A stretch of 64,000 nucleotides of DNA from Bacteroidota bacterium (lineage in GTDB: Bacteria > Bacteroidota > Bacteroidia > Flavobacteriales > Flavobacteriaceae). The stretch lies in contig JAJRRO010000101.1 in NCBI GenBank assembly GCA_024279425.1, forward strand, positions 54,699 through 118,698, in the 5' to 3' direction. Under the pieces are notes generated by a model, which was not told the DNA's origin, did no database searches, and saw nothing but the letters and a program-made list of their open reading frames with translations. A program made the translations under genes and the position numbers. Below are positions 25,551-35,083 of the stretch, piece after piece. Numbering within the stretch: position 1 is the stretch's first letter; every line of letters starts with the position of its first letter.

Positions 25551-27203
25551 TTAGTTCCAAAATAGTGCATATAGAACAACCAAAATCAGCATTACGGCAA
25601 AGGCACCGATATTGAACGTAGGACTTGTTTTGAACAAACCTTTTGAGATTTGAATGCCTTTTGGATCTTCTTCACCTTTGTTTTGCATTAAACTCGTAAG
25701 GATAATTACTATCATGGTCAATAGTACGGTATACCCCATTTGATCCATAAACGGTATGTCTACAAAAAGTGAGTTCGTTGCCCAGCCATTTGGGGCCACC
25801 TTGAAGTACATTGCAATGGGAATGGAGACCAGAGCCCCAACGATAGCGCCTTTGTTGGTTGTCTTTTTCCAAAACAGGCCTAACATGAAAACAGCCAAAA
25901 TACCAGGACTGACAATTCCTGTATATTCCTGTATGAACTGGAATGCTTGGTCAATGCCACCAAGTAAAGGAGCCATGATACAGGCGATGACCAAGGCAAC
26001 TGCCGCAGAAATTCTACCGGTGTTCACCGTTTTCTTGTCACTGGCGTTTTTATTTATGTATTGTCTGTAGATATCCATTGTAAAAATGGTGGATGTGGAA
26101 TTCAACATTGATGCCAATGAAGAAACAATGGCCGCCGCCAGTGCCGCGAAAGCTACACCTTTTAATCCGGTGGGAAGAAATTGCAATAACCATGGGTACG
26201 CCTTATCCGCAGTTTCAATAGAGGGCAGATTTTGCAATCCCGAGTCTCCCAATCTTGCCATGATTTCAGGGTCATTGACCATTACATAGGCCGCAATTCC
26301 AGGTACAACTACGATCAATGGAATAACCAATTTTAGGAAGGCAGCCAATAGGATACCTTTTTGAGCCTCCTTCAAGGATTTTGCCGCTAGAGTTCGTTGA
26401 ATAATATATTGATTGAATCCCCAATAATATAAATTGGCAACCCACATACCACCAACCAAAACGGCGATACCGGGAAGATTTTTGTATTCAGGATTGGATT
26501 CATCCAATATCATGACAAACCTGTCCGGTGCGGCATCGTAAATAGTTTTTATTCCCGCCATTACACCTTCGCCGCCAGAAACTGTGTCAAGTGCTAGGTA
26601 GGTTGTGGCCAATCCGCCTAAAACCAAAAATACGACCTGAATTACATCGGTCCATGCCACAGCCGAAAGTCCTCCGTAGAGAGAATAAGCCGCTGCAAAC
26701 AGGGCAAGGCCCATAACGCCGTACATCATGGGTATACCCATGATAGTTTCAAGGGCAAGGGAACCTAAGTAAAGAACTGAGGCGAGGTTGACGAAAACAT
26801 AAAGTCCAATCCAAAAAACAGCCAATATCGTTTTTAAATTTGTTGAATACCTTTTTTCAACGAATTCCGGTATGGTATAGAGTCCTTTTTCGATAAAAAT
26901 AGGTAAGAAATACTTGCCGACAATAAGCAGGGTAAGAGCGGCCATCCATTCATATGAAGCTATAGCTAGGCCTGAGACAAATCCAGAACCCGACATGCCA
27001 ATAAATTGCTCTGCTGAAATATTTGCAGCTATCAATGATGCACCAATAGCCCACCATGGCAATGATTTACTTGCTAAAAAATAATCTTCGGCATTTTTTT
27101 GATGCCCTTTTTTATCCCTAGAAACCCAAAGGCCAACACCTAAAATCAATATGGCGTAAGTAATAAAAATGAAATAATCCCAAAATCCAAAAGCTGAAGT
27201 CAT
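25551..27203 (-). CDS. Sodium/solute symporter (SSS family, sugar-type)
   Basis: This 550-residue integral membrane protein has about 13-14 hydrophobic helices. Landmarks of the SSS/SGLT family are 'AEDYFLASKSLPWWAIGASL', 'ANISAEQFIGMSGSGFVSGL', 'YSLYGGLSAVAWTDVIQ' and 'LAAAIVSSLASMLNSTSTIF', the last being the sodium-site helix. It would import a sugar or similar solute with Na+. It lies left of the FG-GAP/SusCD operon on the same strand, separated by ~0.7 kb containing a GMC relic, and has its own terminator. No MFS maltose transporter is seen in the maltose locus, so this protein might serve as the inner-membrane importer (inference). Confidence 0.9.
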   Translation of the reverse strand: MTSAFGFWDYFIFITYAILILGVGLWVSRDKKGHQKNAEDYFLASKSLPWWAIGASLIAANISAEQFIGMSGSGFVSGLAIASYEWMAALTLLIVGKYFLPIFIEKGLYTIPEFVEKRYSTNLKTILAVFWIGLYVFVNLASVLYLGSLALETIMGIPMMYGVMGLALFAAAYSLYGGLSAVAWTDVIQVVFLVLGGLATTYLALDTVSGGEGVMAGIKTIYDAAPDRFVMILDESNPEYKNLPGIAVLVGGMWVANLYYWGFNQYIIQRTLAAKSLKEAQKGILLAAFLKLVIPLIVVVPGIAAYVMVNDPEIMARLGDSGLQNLPSIETADKAYPWLLQFLPTGLKGVAFAALAAAIVSSLASMLNSTSTIFTMDIYRQYINKNASDKKTVNTGRISAAVALVIACIMAPLLGGIDQAFQFIQEYTGIVSPGILAVFMLGLFWKKTTNKGAIVGALVSIPIAMYFKVAPNGWATNSLFVDIPFMDQMGYTVLLTMIVIILTSLMQNKGEEDPKGIQISKGLFKTSPTFNIGAFAVMLILVVLYALFWN

Positions 27204-27486
27204 AATTATGGTAGTTGATTATTTAGATGTTTGTACTCTTCAATGGTTGAATTTACCAAAATAGCCGTTTTTGGACAATTATACTATCAAATTCCAGTAT
27301 TTTTCAAAAACCAATGATCTTTAGTACCGCTATTTGTATTTATGTTATTTATTTTGGTGAATATCAGAAAAGATCAGGGATTGGGAGCATAAAGTAAATC
27401 TGGATTGAAACAGACTTAATATTGAGTTATTTGAAATCAGTAGTATGTGATAAAAGGCGTAAGACCGCTGTGCTTTCATATACAAG

Positions 27487-27783
27487 TTATAAGCCTAATA
27501 ACAATCCAATTGAAATTAATCCGATATATATTGATTGCTTTTCCTGGGACTTGATCTCGGCCGGAGTCATGGCCCCTCTATTTTCAGTGTCCCAAGAATC
27601 CAGATTGGCCGTGGGATAATCTTCTTTATGCTTAGCCAATCTGCCTCTTTCCAGTACCAAGGTTTTCAATCCTTTTTCACAAAATTCCTTGGCCGCCCAG
27701 CTTCCGCTCACACCCGAACCAATAACAATTGCATCGTAAGTATGTGACTCCTTTCCTTATCCGTTGAGATAAATATTTTCCAT
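27487..27783 (-). pseudogene. GMC oxidoreductase remnant (N-terminal FAD-binding end only)
   Basis: From ATG 27781-27783 the frame reads 'MENIYLNG', TAA (27757-27759), then 'GKESHTYDAIVIGSGVSGSW' and 'AAKEFCEKGLKTLVLERGR', the FAD-binding GxGxxG start of GMC-type oxidoreductases, and 'HKEDYPTANLDSW'. After about 65 residues the homology ends in an unrelated hydrophobic tail. A complete member has ~550 residues. Both the early stop and the 3' deletion make it non-functional. It lies between the FG-GAP operon end and the symporter; the ~280 bp between it and the symporter start contain no gene. Confidence 0.75.
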
Positions 27784-27910
27784 AGTATCTCGAGCTAGGA
27801 GGTAATCGGTCTCCTGTGATTTTTGAATTGGTTTTGTTGAAATCAAGAAAAGTTTTTAGAGTTTCACGAGATTCTTTAAATGAACGTTCATGCGAGGAAG
27901 AGTCAATAGT

Positions 27911-30900
27911 TTACGGTTTTGGAATTTCAAAAACATATGACTTGTCATTGCTCGAAACAACCAAGAATCTTTCCTTATTTATTTTTATTATTTTTCTAGT
28001 GTTTAAGCCTTTAGGTAGGGGAATAGTTTTGTAAGGCTCAAAATTTTCCGCACCGGTAAAAGATAAAACACCTCCTGAATTTGCATCACTCCGACCTAAT
28101 TCGGTGGTATAATCAAGATAGTTTCCGACGAAGGTCAGCTGTGGGTTTTTAGGGGTATAATCTATCAACAGATCTTCAATGGTACTCATTTGCGCTTCCT
28201 TCGGCAGGGGAAAGGCTTTAGTATTTTCACCCAAATTAAGATATACCATGGAACGGAGTTCGTATATCTTTTTTATCTCCAAGATGTCTTTTTCTGCTTT
28301 CCCGGTAAGATTTTCAATAGTCCTTATTTTGGCAAATTCATCGTACGCCAAAAATTTCTTTTTCAATGAAGGTATTTGATCTGCCAATTTGTCTCTTGAG
28401 GCGAAAGGGACATAGTTCCCAAAGAAATCATAAAAAATGATGGGGTCCGGCTGCCCATTTTCATCAAAATCATCGAGATAAAGTTGTACCGGCCGCTCTT
28501 TGGAAGCTTTAAACTTATGATTTAGACCAGCATTACCCCCGATGATGTCGTTTTTTCCATTTCCATCCAAATCGGTCACCAAAACGGTATTCCACATCCC
28601 GTGTGTATAGTTCAAACCATATTTATTGGTTTCGTCTGTAAAAGTGGAATTGCCGGTATTCATCAAAATTGTAATGGGCATCCAATCACCGACCACTACC
28701 AGATCTAAAAGCTTATCGTTATCAATATCGGCCCATTGGCTATCGGTCACCATTCCCAATCTGGTCTTGTATACGACATTAAAGTTGCCTTTTCCATTAT
28801 TTTTTAGAATAAAGCTAAAGGGAGACAACCCGTATCCTCCTGGAATGGATCGGTTTCCTATAAAAAGGTCGTCAAACCCATCACCATCAAAATCACCAGC
28901 GGATACGCTTCCTCCGTTGGTTTTTATCAAAGGAGCTTTTAACCGGCTAAATTTGGCGTTACCATCGTTGACGTATATGCGATCTTCCAAATGGATATCT
29001 CCTTCGAGTTTATCATTGCCACCACTCATTACATAGAGATCTAGATCGCCATCATTTTCTAGGTCAAAAGCAGTCGCATCTACATCCTCATATATGATGT
29101 CTTTGGTGAAATCACTGTTTTTGTCATTAACATATTCCCCATTTTTTTGCTGTAAGAAAAGCGCCGGAGATTGATATTTAGCGCCACCTATATATATGTC
29201 TTCCAACCCATCTCCGTTAAAATCGGCTTTTACCAAGGCTGGGCCTTCCGAGGATAGCTTTTCTGGAATCAACGATTCCCTTTCATAATCCAAAAAGTAA
29301 TTTTCCATATGTGTAAATGGGAAAAGACGTGCTGAATTTGATGTGATTACCACGCTACTATTATGAGAATTGCCGCCAGTTGGATTTCTTTTGATGGTAT
29401 GATGCTGGTTTATTGCCAATTCTTTTTCCATTTGCGTTTTGCCGTCAAGCCACCGTATTTCTATAGAATCGATTTGTTTTGTAGTACCCAAGCCAAAATG
29501 AAGTTTATGTGAGGAAGATGATTGAAAACCTTTGGTAATGATGAGTTCTTTAAAAAAAACCTTACCATTGGCATACACATATGTTTTTGTTCCTGTGGGA
29601 TTTTTAAAATCGTCATCTCCCTGAAGTGTCAGTGAGATATAACTATTTCCTGATTGGGCGGCACTCTTGTTTTCCAACAATAATGCTGTTTGATTGATGT
29701 TGTTGACTACCAAGTCCAGATCACCATCATTATCCAAGTCACCATAAGCGGCGCCATTTGAATAGGAGGGTTTAAGCCCGGCTGCACTGGTCAACCTTTC
29801 AAACTCCAAATTTCCTTTGTTGTGAAAAACAACATTGGGGATATTTATGGTGGGCATTTCCTCAATTAATTTTTTCTCCAGTTCATTTTGCTTTGTTCGA
29901 TTGTATTTTGCAAAATCCAGATTACTTAAATAATTGATATAGTTAAGGTCGTTGGGACGTTTGTATATGCCGTTGGTGATATAAATGTCGTTTTGCCCAT
30001 CATTATCATAATCCTGAATGAGAGGCGACCAGCTCCAGTCAGTAGCATAGGTTTTGGTCATTAGGGCTACATCCGAGAAGAATTTGTTCCCTTGATTCAA
30101 TTGCAAGGTATTTCTAGCATATTGAGTCCCGAAACCAAATTTTTCCTTGATTTGGCTTACTTTATCCGAGTCTTCACCTCCAGATTTCAAAAATATCTCA
30201 TGATCATAAGGCATCATATCGAGGGAGAAAATATCAGGCCGTTGGTCGTTATTGACATCTGCGATATCAACTCCCATTGTAAATCTGGTGGTATGGTTTA
30301 AGTAACTGGCACCAGACTCCTTAAAGGTCCTGTCGCCCTGATTGATGTATAGATAATCATTTTCATGAAAATCATTGCCTACATAAATATCAATGAATCC
30401 GTCATTATTAATGTCCGAAGCTGTCAAAGCCAATCCGTAACCCAAAGCACTGCTATAAATTCCTGATGCAGCAGTAACATCAATAAATTTTAATTTGCCG
30501 TCTTCAAGTTTGTTTTCATAAAATCTGTCCCCGGCCAGCGAATCAACTTCGTAGCGTTTACTTGTCTTGCCATAACTTCTGGGAGTATGTACAGAATGGT
30601 TCATAAGATATACATCCATGTCCCCATCATTGTCATAATCAAAAAAGGAAGCTTGGGTGGAGAGCCCTGAAAAATCCAGGCCATAGGTAGACGCTGATTC
30701 GACAAATGAATTGTTTCCCTGGTTTATATATAAAAGGTTATGCGCTTTAAGTTCTTTATAATTGCCTACTTTGGAAACATAAATATCCATAAAACCATCG
30801 TTGTTGATGTCCTCCATGGTCACTCCGGTGGACCAAGTAGAATCCATTGCAATTCCAGCTTCTTTTGTAATGTCCTTGAATTTTAAGCCTCCCAAATTAA

Positions 30901-31183
30901 GATATAGCCTATCTGAGGTTTGATTGGCCGATAAATAGATATCCTCTAGGCCATCATTATTAATATCTCCTATTGCAACACCCCCTCCGTTATAATAATA
31001 CAGGTATTCAATAATGTTAAGGTCATCAAGATGGTGCAGGTTATTTGAAAAAGCGATACCACTACTATCGGATGTAACCGTCTTAAAATATATGGCGGCC
31101 TTCTCCATGGGCACTTCTTTTTTTTCCGAACAGCCAAGCAATAGTAGGGCAGTAATAATGGTGACACTAGGTAAATGCTTCAT
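27911..31183 (-). CDS. FG-GAP/VCBS lipoprotein with ASPIC/UnbV region (paralog 1, intact)
   Basis: This 1090-residue protein has a lipoprotein signal ('IITALLLLGCSEKKE', Cys18). It carries many FG-GAP repeats with Ca-binding D-x-N-x-D-G-x-x-D loops ('IGDINNDGLEDIYLSANQ', 'DINNDGFMDIYV', 'DYDNDGDMDVYL'). Mid-protein there is an ASPIC/UnbV segment ('SSSHKLHFGLGTTKQIDSI'), then a second block of repeats ('KADFNGDGLEDIYIGGAKY'). Such proteins are surface beta-propellers. It is the last of three paralogs downstream of susC-susD and starts 2 bp after the stop of paralog 2. It is the only one of the three without a lesion. Its role in glycan binding is inferred from position only. Confidence 0.9.
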   Translation of the reverse strand: MKHLPSVTIITALLLLGCSEKKEVPMEKAAIYFKTVTSDSSGIAFSNNLHHLDDLNIIEYLYYYNGGGVAIGDINNDGLEDIYLSANQTSDRLYLNLGGLKFKDITKEAGIAMDSTWSTGVTMEDINNDGFMDIYVSKVGNYKELKAHNLLYINQGNNSFVESASTYGLDFSGLSTQASFFDYDNDGDMDVYLMNHSVHTPRSYGKTSKRYEVDSLAGDRFYENKLEDGKLKFIDVTAASGIYSSALGYGLALTASDINNDGFIDIYVGNDFHENDYLYINQGDRTFKESGASYLNHTTRFTMGVDIADVNNDQRPDIFSLDMMPYDHEIFLKSGGEDSDKVSQIKEKFGFGTQYARNTLQLNQGNKFFSDVALMTKTYATDWSWSPLIQDYDNDGQNDIYITNGIYKRPNDLNYINYLSNLDFAKYNRTKQNELEKKLIEEMPTINIPNVVFHNKGNLEFERLTSAAGLKPSYSNGAAYGDLDNDGDLDLVVNNINQTALLLENKSAAQSGNSYISLTLQGDDDFKNPTGTKTYVYANGKVFFKELIITKGFQSSSSHKLHFGLGTTKQIDSIEIRWLDGKTQMEKELAINQHHTIKRNPTGGNSHNSSVVITSNSARLFPFTHMENYFLDYERESLIPEKLSSEGPALVKADFNGDGLEDIYIGGAKYQSPALFLQQKNGEYVNDKNSDFTKDIIYEDVDATAFDLENDGDLDLYVMSGGNDKLEGDIHLEDRIYVNDGNAKFSRLKAPLIKTNGGSVSAGDFDGDGFDDLFIGNRSIPGGYGLSPFSFILKNNGKGNFNVVYKTRLGMVTDSQWADIDNDKLLDLVVVGDWMPITILMNTGNSTFTDETNKYGLNYTHGMWNTVLVTDLDGNGKNDIIGGNAGLNHKFKASKERPVQLYLDDFDENGQPDPIIFYDFFGNYVPFASRDKLADQIPSLKKKFLAYDEFAKIRTIENLTGKAEKDILEIKKIYELRSMVYLNLGENTKAFPLPKEAQMSTIEDLLIDYTPKNPQLTFVGNYLDYTTELGRSDANSGGVLSFTGAENFEPYKTIPLPKGLNTRKIIKINKERFLVVSSNDKSYVFEIPKP

Positions 31184-31185
31184 TT

Positions 31186-34100
31186 CTAGTAATTAAATAT
31201 AGCCAAGGAATCCCGGTTTCTTGCAACAATAAGTTTTGCGCCGTCTATGACCATATCGCGAACTTCTCCGTTTACAATAAAGCCATTTCCGCCCTTATGG
31301 TTTTTAAATTTCATTTGCCCCAAATTTTCCAAATAAACACCGTACATAGCATCATACCTGCCCACTTCGGGTTTTACATTGTACAGATTTCCTCCCAAAA
31401 CAATATCTTGATCTCCATCGTTATCAAAGTCATGGGTGGCAATCGCATAAACAGTTGAAAATTGGGCCTCCACAGGAAGTTCTTCAACACTGAATTTAAA
31501 ATCTCCATGGTTTATTAATAGTACAGACGAAAGTGTATTGATTTCCAATTGATATGCCCCATTTAATTCCTCAGCAGTGAAGATATCAGTAATGTCGGCA
31601 TCCTTAAAAGATTCGTAATCTGGAAATTTCTTGCTGATTCCTTTCATTTGATCAATAAGGTTGTGCCTAAGTGCGTACGGATAGTCTTTGCCATTATCGG
31701 CTCGAAAGGCAAGGACAGGATCGATAAAACCATTCTTGTCAAAATCTTTGGAGAAGAGGGTTATTGGATTTTTGGTACTGGCTTTAAACCGACTATTAAG
31801 GCCATGATTTCCAACTATAAAATCCATGTCGCCATCATTATCCAAATCACTGGCGTGTATGGTATTCCACCATCCTTTTATATCTGCTAGTTTACCGTCC
31901 GTTTTTTTGGTAAAGGAGCCCTTGTCATTTACAAATATTTCCACCCCCATAAATTCGCCTACGATTATTAAATCTTCATCTCCATCGCTATCCAAATCTT
32001 GAAATATCGCATCGGTAACCATTCCGATGTCCTTTAATCCTTGAGCAGTCCGTTGGGTAACATCGGTAAAAACCCCCTTTCCATCATTTTGAAGGATAAA
32101 TCCGGAACAGGGCACCCCATACTTTAGCGGAATAATCCGTTCCCCAACAAATAGATCCAAATCTCCATCATTATCAATATCGGAAGCAATTACTGTAGAG
32201 GTACTATGAACGGATGCCATAGTAGGCAGTTTCTGGCTTGATAGTTCAAAATTCCCTGTCCCATCGTTAAAATAAAGTCGATCTAAAAAATCGGTTGAAT
32301 ATTGGGAATATTCGACCCCTCCACTACATACATATAGGTCCAAGTCCCCATCGTTATCTGCATCAAAAAACAGACTTGCAGCATCTTCGGAATTGTTATT
32401 TTTATCAAAAGCGGAAATCTCGCTGAGAATAAACGTATCATTACCCCCCAAGAGCAAAGTGGGTGAGGTTCCCTTTGAACCTCCGATAAATAGATCTTTT
32501 TGACCATCATTATTTATATCGGCCATGGAAACTTTTGGTCCTTCTGTGCTGCACATATGGTTTAGAAGGCGATCCCTGTCAAAGTCTACAAAACGGTTTT
32601 CCCTGTGTATAAAGGTTATATCATTGTTCGCTTTATGGAAAATGAATTTTTCACGTAAGCTACCATCATTTTTTATGGGTTTGGCATCTTTTTCGTTCAA
32701 AACCATTGTTTGATCAACCTTTACATTGGCCAAAGATGTGACTTTGCCAGAAGGCCAGGTAATGGTTACCGATACGGGTTTATTACTCTCAAGTCCAAAA
32801 TTAGGTCGAGGATCCATACTGGACTGAAATCCCCTTACTGGCTGATTTTCAAGGGTAAGATGATTTGGTTTGATTTCTATTTTTGAACCTACCCCAAACC
32901 TATTTTTATTTTCACCTTTTAGAACAAACTTAAGATAATGGCCTTGTTCTTTATCCATGGTGGTATTTTGGTAAACAAAGGCCTTCATATTCAAATTGTT
33001 CACCACAAGATCCAAATCACCATCATTGTCTAGATCTCCATAGGCGGCACCATTGGAAAAACTTTCCATTTGAAGCCCCGAAGTTTCAAAATCATCAAAT
33101 TTAAGCGCTCCTTGGTTTTTGTACGCGTGGTTTTTTACCTTGTTCGAGGGAATGATCTCGATCAACTTTGCATAATTTACCGTATCATTGGTTATAATTG
33201 ACCTTAAAATCTCTTCGTTGGATATATATCTGAGATAATCTTGATTGGTCAGGTCCCTATAGATTCCGTTTGCGATAAAAAGGTCTTTTAGGCCATCATT
33301 GTCCATATCGAAGATTAAGGCTCCCCAGCTCCAATCGGAAGCCTCAACACCGCTTAATCTACCTATTTCACTAAATGAATTATTTGTATTGTTCAATTGA
33401 AACGTATTCCGAGTGAATTGATGGTAATATCCGCTATTCACTTTTAGTTGGTATTTGTTCCAATCCTCGAAGGTCGTGACTGTTTTTAGACGCTTATATT
33501 CTGACGGAAGCATCTCGGTGACAAAAATGTCATTGTATCCATCATTATTGATATCCGCCATATCCGCGCCCATGGATGCACCGCTTATTGCTGTTATTTG
33601 TTTTTCTAGCTGTTCGGAGAAGGTACCATTTTGATTGTTGATATAAAGATAATCCCGCTCAAAAAAGTCGTTGGAAACATAAATATCTTACCAGCCGTCA
33701 TTATTGACATCGCCTACCGTAACCCCTAGGCCAAATCCTACGACACTCCCATAGATGCCTGCTTTTTCGCTAACATCCACAAATTTACCATCAACGTTTT
33801 CCATCAATTTGTCTCCACCTAGCAAATCTCTTTTTGGCCGCTCGTTTCGTTTTAGGTTGAAGCTACCGATTGCCTGATATGAATTATTCAATATGTAGGC
33901 ATCGAGGTCTCCATCCTTGTCATAATCAAAAAACGAGGCATGGGTCGAAAAGCCTTTGTCATCTAAATTATATTCGGCAGCCATTTCTGTAAACGTCGCT
34001 TGCCCTGAGCTAGTCGAAGGGCCATTATTTATAAAGAGTTCGTTTTGCTTGTTTTCCCCTTTTAGGTCACCCGAATTACAAACATAAATGTCCATATAGC

Positions 34101-34515
34101 CATCCCCGTTAATGTCTACCATAGAGACGCCGGTCGACCAGGGTTTTGTGCCGCCAACTTTAGCTTTTTCTGTAATATCCTCGAATTTGAAATCACCAAG
34201 ATTCAAGTACAATTTATTTTGTTCCTGATTTGAGGTGAAATAAATGTCTGGTAATCCATCATTGTTGATATCCCCAATGGCAACACCACCGCCATTGTAA
34301 AAATTGCGGTATTTATATACATTGAATTCATGGTCATAACCAAGCATATTGGAAAAGTCTATACCTGTTGTTGATTCATCCAACAATTCAAAGACTTTTG
34401 GAGAATCGTTAGGTCGCGACTTTTCGGAATCTTGTTTGCAATTTGTGATCAATAAGGGCAGTAAAACTAAAAGTATGCTGCCATAGATTATTCGTGTTGT
34501 GGTTTGTCTATTCAT
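31186..34515 (-). pseudogene. FG-GAP/VCBS lipoprotein (paralog 2) with one in-frame TAA
   Basis: Start ATG 34513-34515 ('MNRQTTTRIIYGSIL', lipobox near 'LLITNCKQ') overlaps the upstream lipoprotein stop by 8 bp; an ATG at 34536 is less likely. Reading is continuous to 'GVTVGDVNNDGW', TAA (33688-33690), then in the same frame 'DIYVSNDFFERDYLYIN' and on to TAG 31186-31188. Paralogs read through this point (for example 'NNDDWTDIFISNDF'), so a single nonsense codon splits a ~1110-residue gene after ~275 codons. Repeats, ASPIC/UnbV region and order match paralog 1. Near 34002-34023 it carries an extra 'PSTSSGQ' encoded by a mobile palindrome. An internal restart at ATG 33573 is open but would lack a signal peptide. 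Confidence 0.8.
34002..34023 (-). repeat. Palindromic mini-repeat inserted in frame in a coding sequence
   Basis: GCCCT and AGGGC flank GAGCTAGTCGA, making a small imperfect palindrome. On the coding strand it encodes 'GPSTSSGQ' between 'NELFINNG' and 'TFTEM'. The paralogs have only two residues at this place ('DL' or 'NN'). Related extragenic unit at 4763-4786. Confidence 0.65.
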
Positions 34516-35083
34516 CGAGTATATATCTAAGGTCATCTATTTGTGCCTTGACTATTTTTGTCTCATCCAATGGCTTGATAATTACACGACGATTTCCATC
34601 TATTTTTACAAACAGTTCTGCTTTGTCCTTTTCCATTTCGACTTTAATAAACTCATTGCCCGGAAACCAGGTTTTCAATGAATCTTTAACTACATGGATC
34701 AATTGATCCGATTGCATGGATTTGTTCCATAAGGACCAAGCATCATACGAGAATTGCATCTTCATTCCGGTCATTATTTTGTCTTCGTTGAAGATTCCAT
34801 AAAAAAGCATGGTAATGGTATGATTGATTCCATCCCTTCTTTTTATGGGAAGTTTATATTGGACAAATTTATTACTAGGGCCTTGAGCTACAATTCCTTT
34901 GTTGTTTAGTTTCCAACATTTATCAAAGAATTCTTTTTGGGTCTGTCCCAACTTCATCCCTAGAAAAAGGGAATCGTGTATAATTCCTTTGGCCATTTCA
35001 CTCCTTACAAGCCTGGAATATTCGGATTCAGAGCAACTGAGCAGTGAAATAAAAAGAATGGATATTAAAAGTTTAAAACGCAT
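34508..35083 (-). CDS. Small lipoprotein of unknown function in the FG-GAP operon
   Basis: I choose ATG 35081-35083, giving 'MRFKLLISILFISLLSCSES' with lipobox Cys17. The frame upstream to 35113 is less likely. The mature part (~175 residues) is a soluble charged domain with 'LGMKLGQTQKEFFDKCWKLN' near its start, a pattern that recalls small periplasmic proteins with a GMxxxQ-type strand-helix opening, but no family is recognised. It overlaps the end of paralog 3 by 11 bp and the start of paralog 2 by 8 bp, so translation is probably coupled. Intact. Confidence 0.75.
   Translation of the reverse strand: MRFKLLISILFISLLSCSESEYSRLVRSEMAKGIIHDSLFLGMKLGQTQKEFFDKCWKLNNKGIVAQGPSNKFVQYKLPIKRRDGINHTITMLFYGIFNEDKIMTGMKMQFSYDAWSLWNKSMQSDQLIHVVKDSLKTWFPGNEFIKVEMEKDKAELFVKIDGNRRVIIKPLDETKIVKAQIDDLRYILDE

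Noticed and set aside
27422..27619. 65-residue plus-strand frame
   Set aside because: It lies partly antisense to the GMC oxidoreductase remnant and has no motif or promoter of its own.
6869..33690. Stop-codon reassignment to explain in-frame TAG and TAA
   Set aside because: TAG and TAA end many intact genes here (for example TAG at 47364-47366 and TAA at 45057-45059), and the lesions include deletions and frameshifts that reassignment would not explain.
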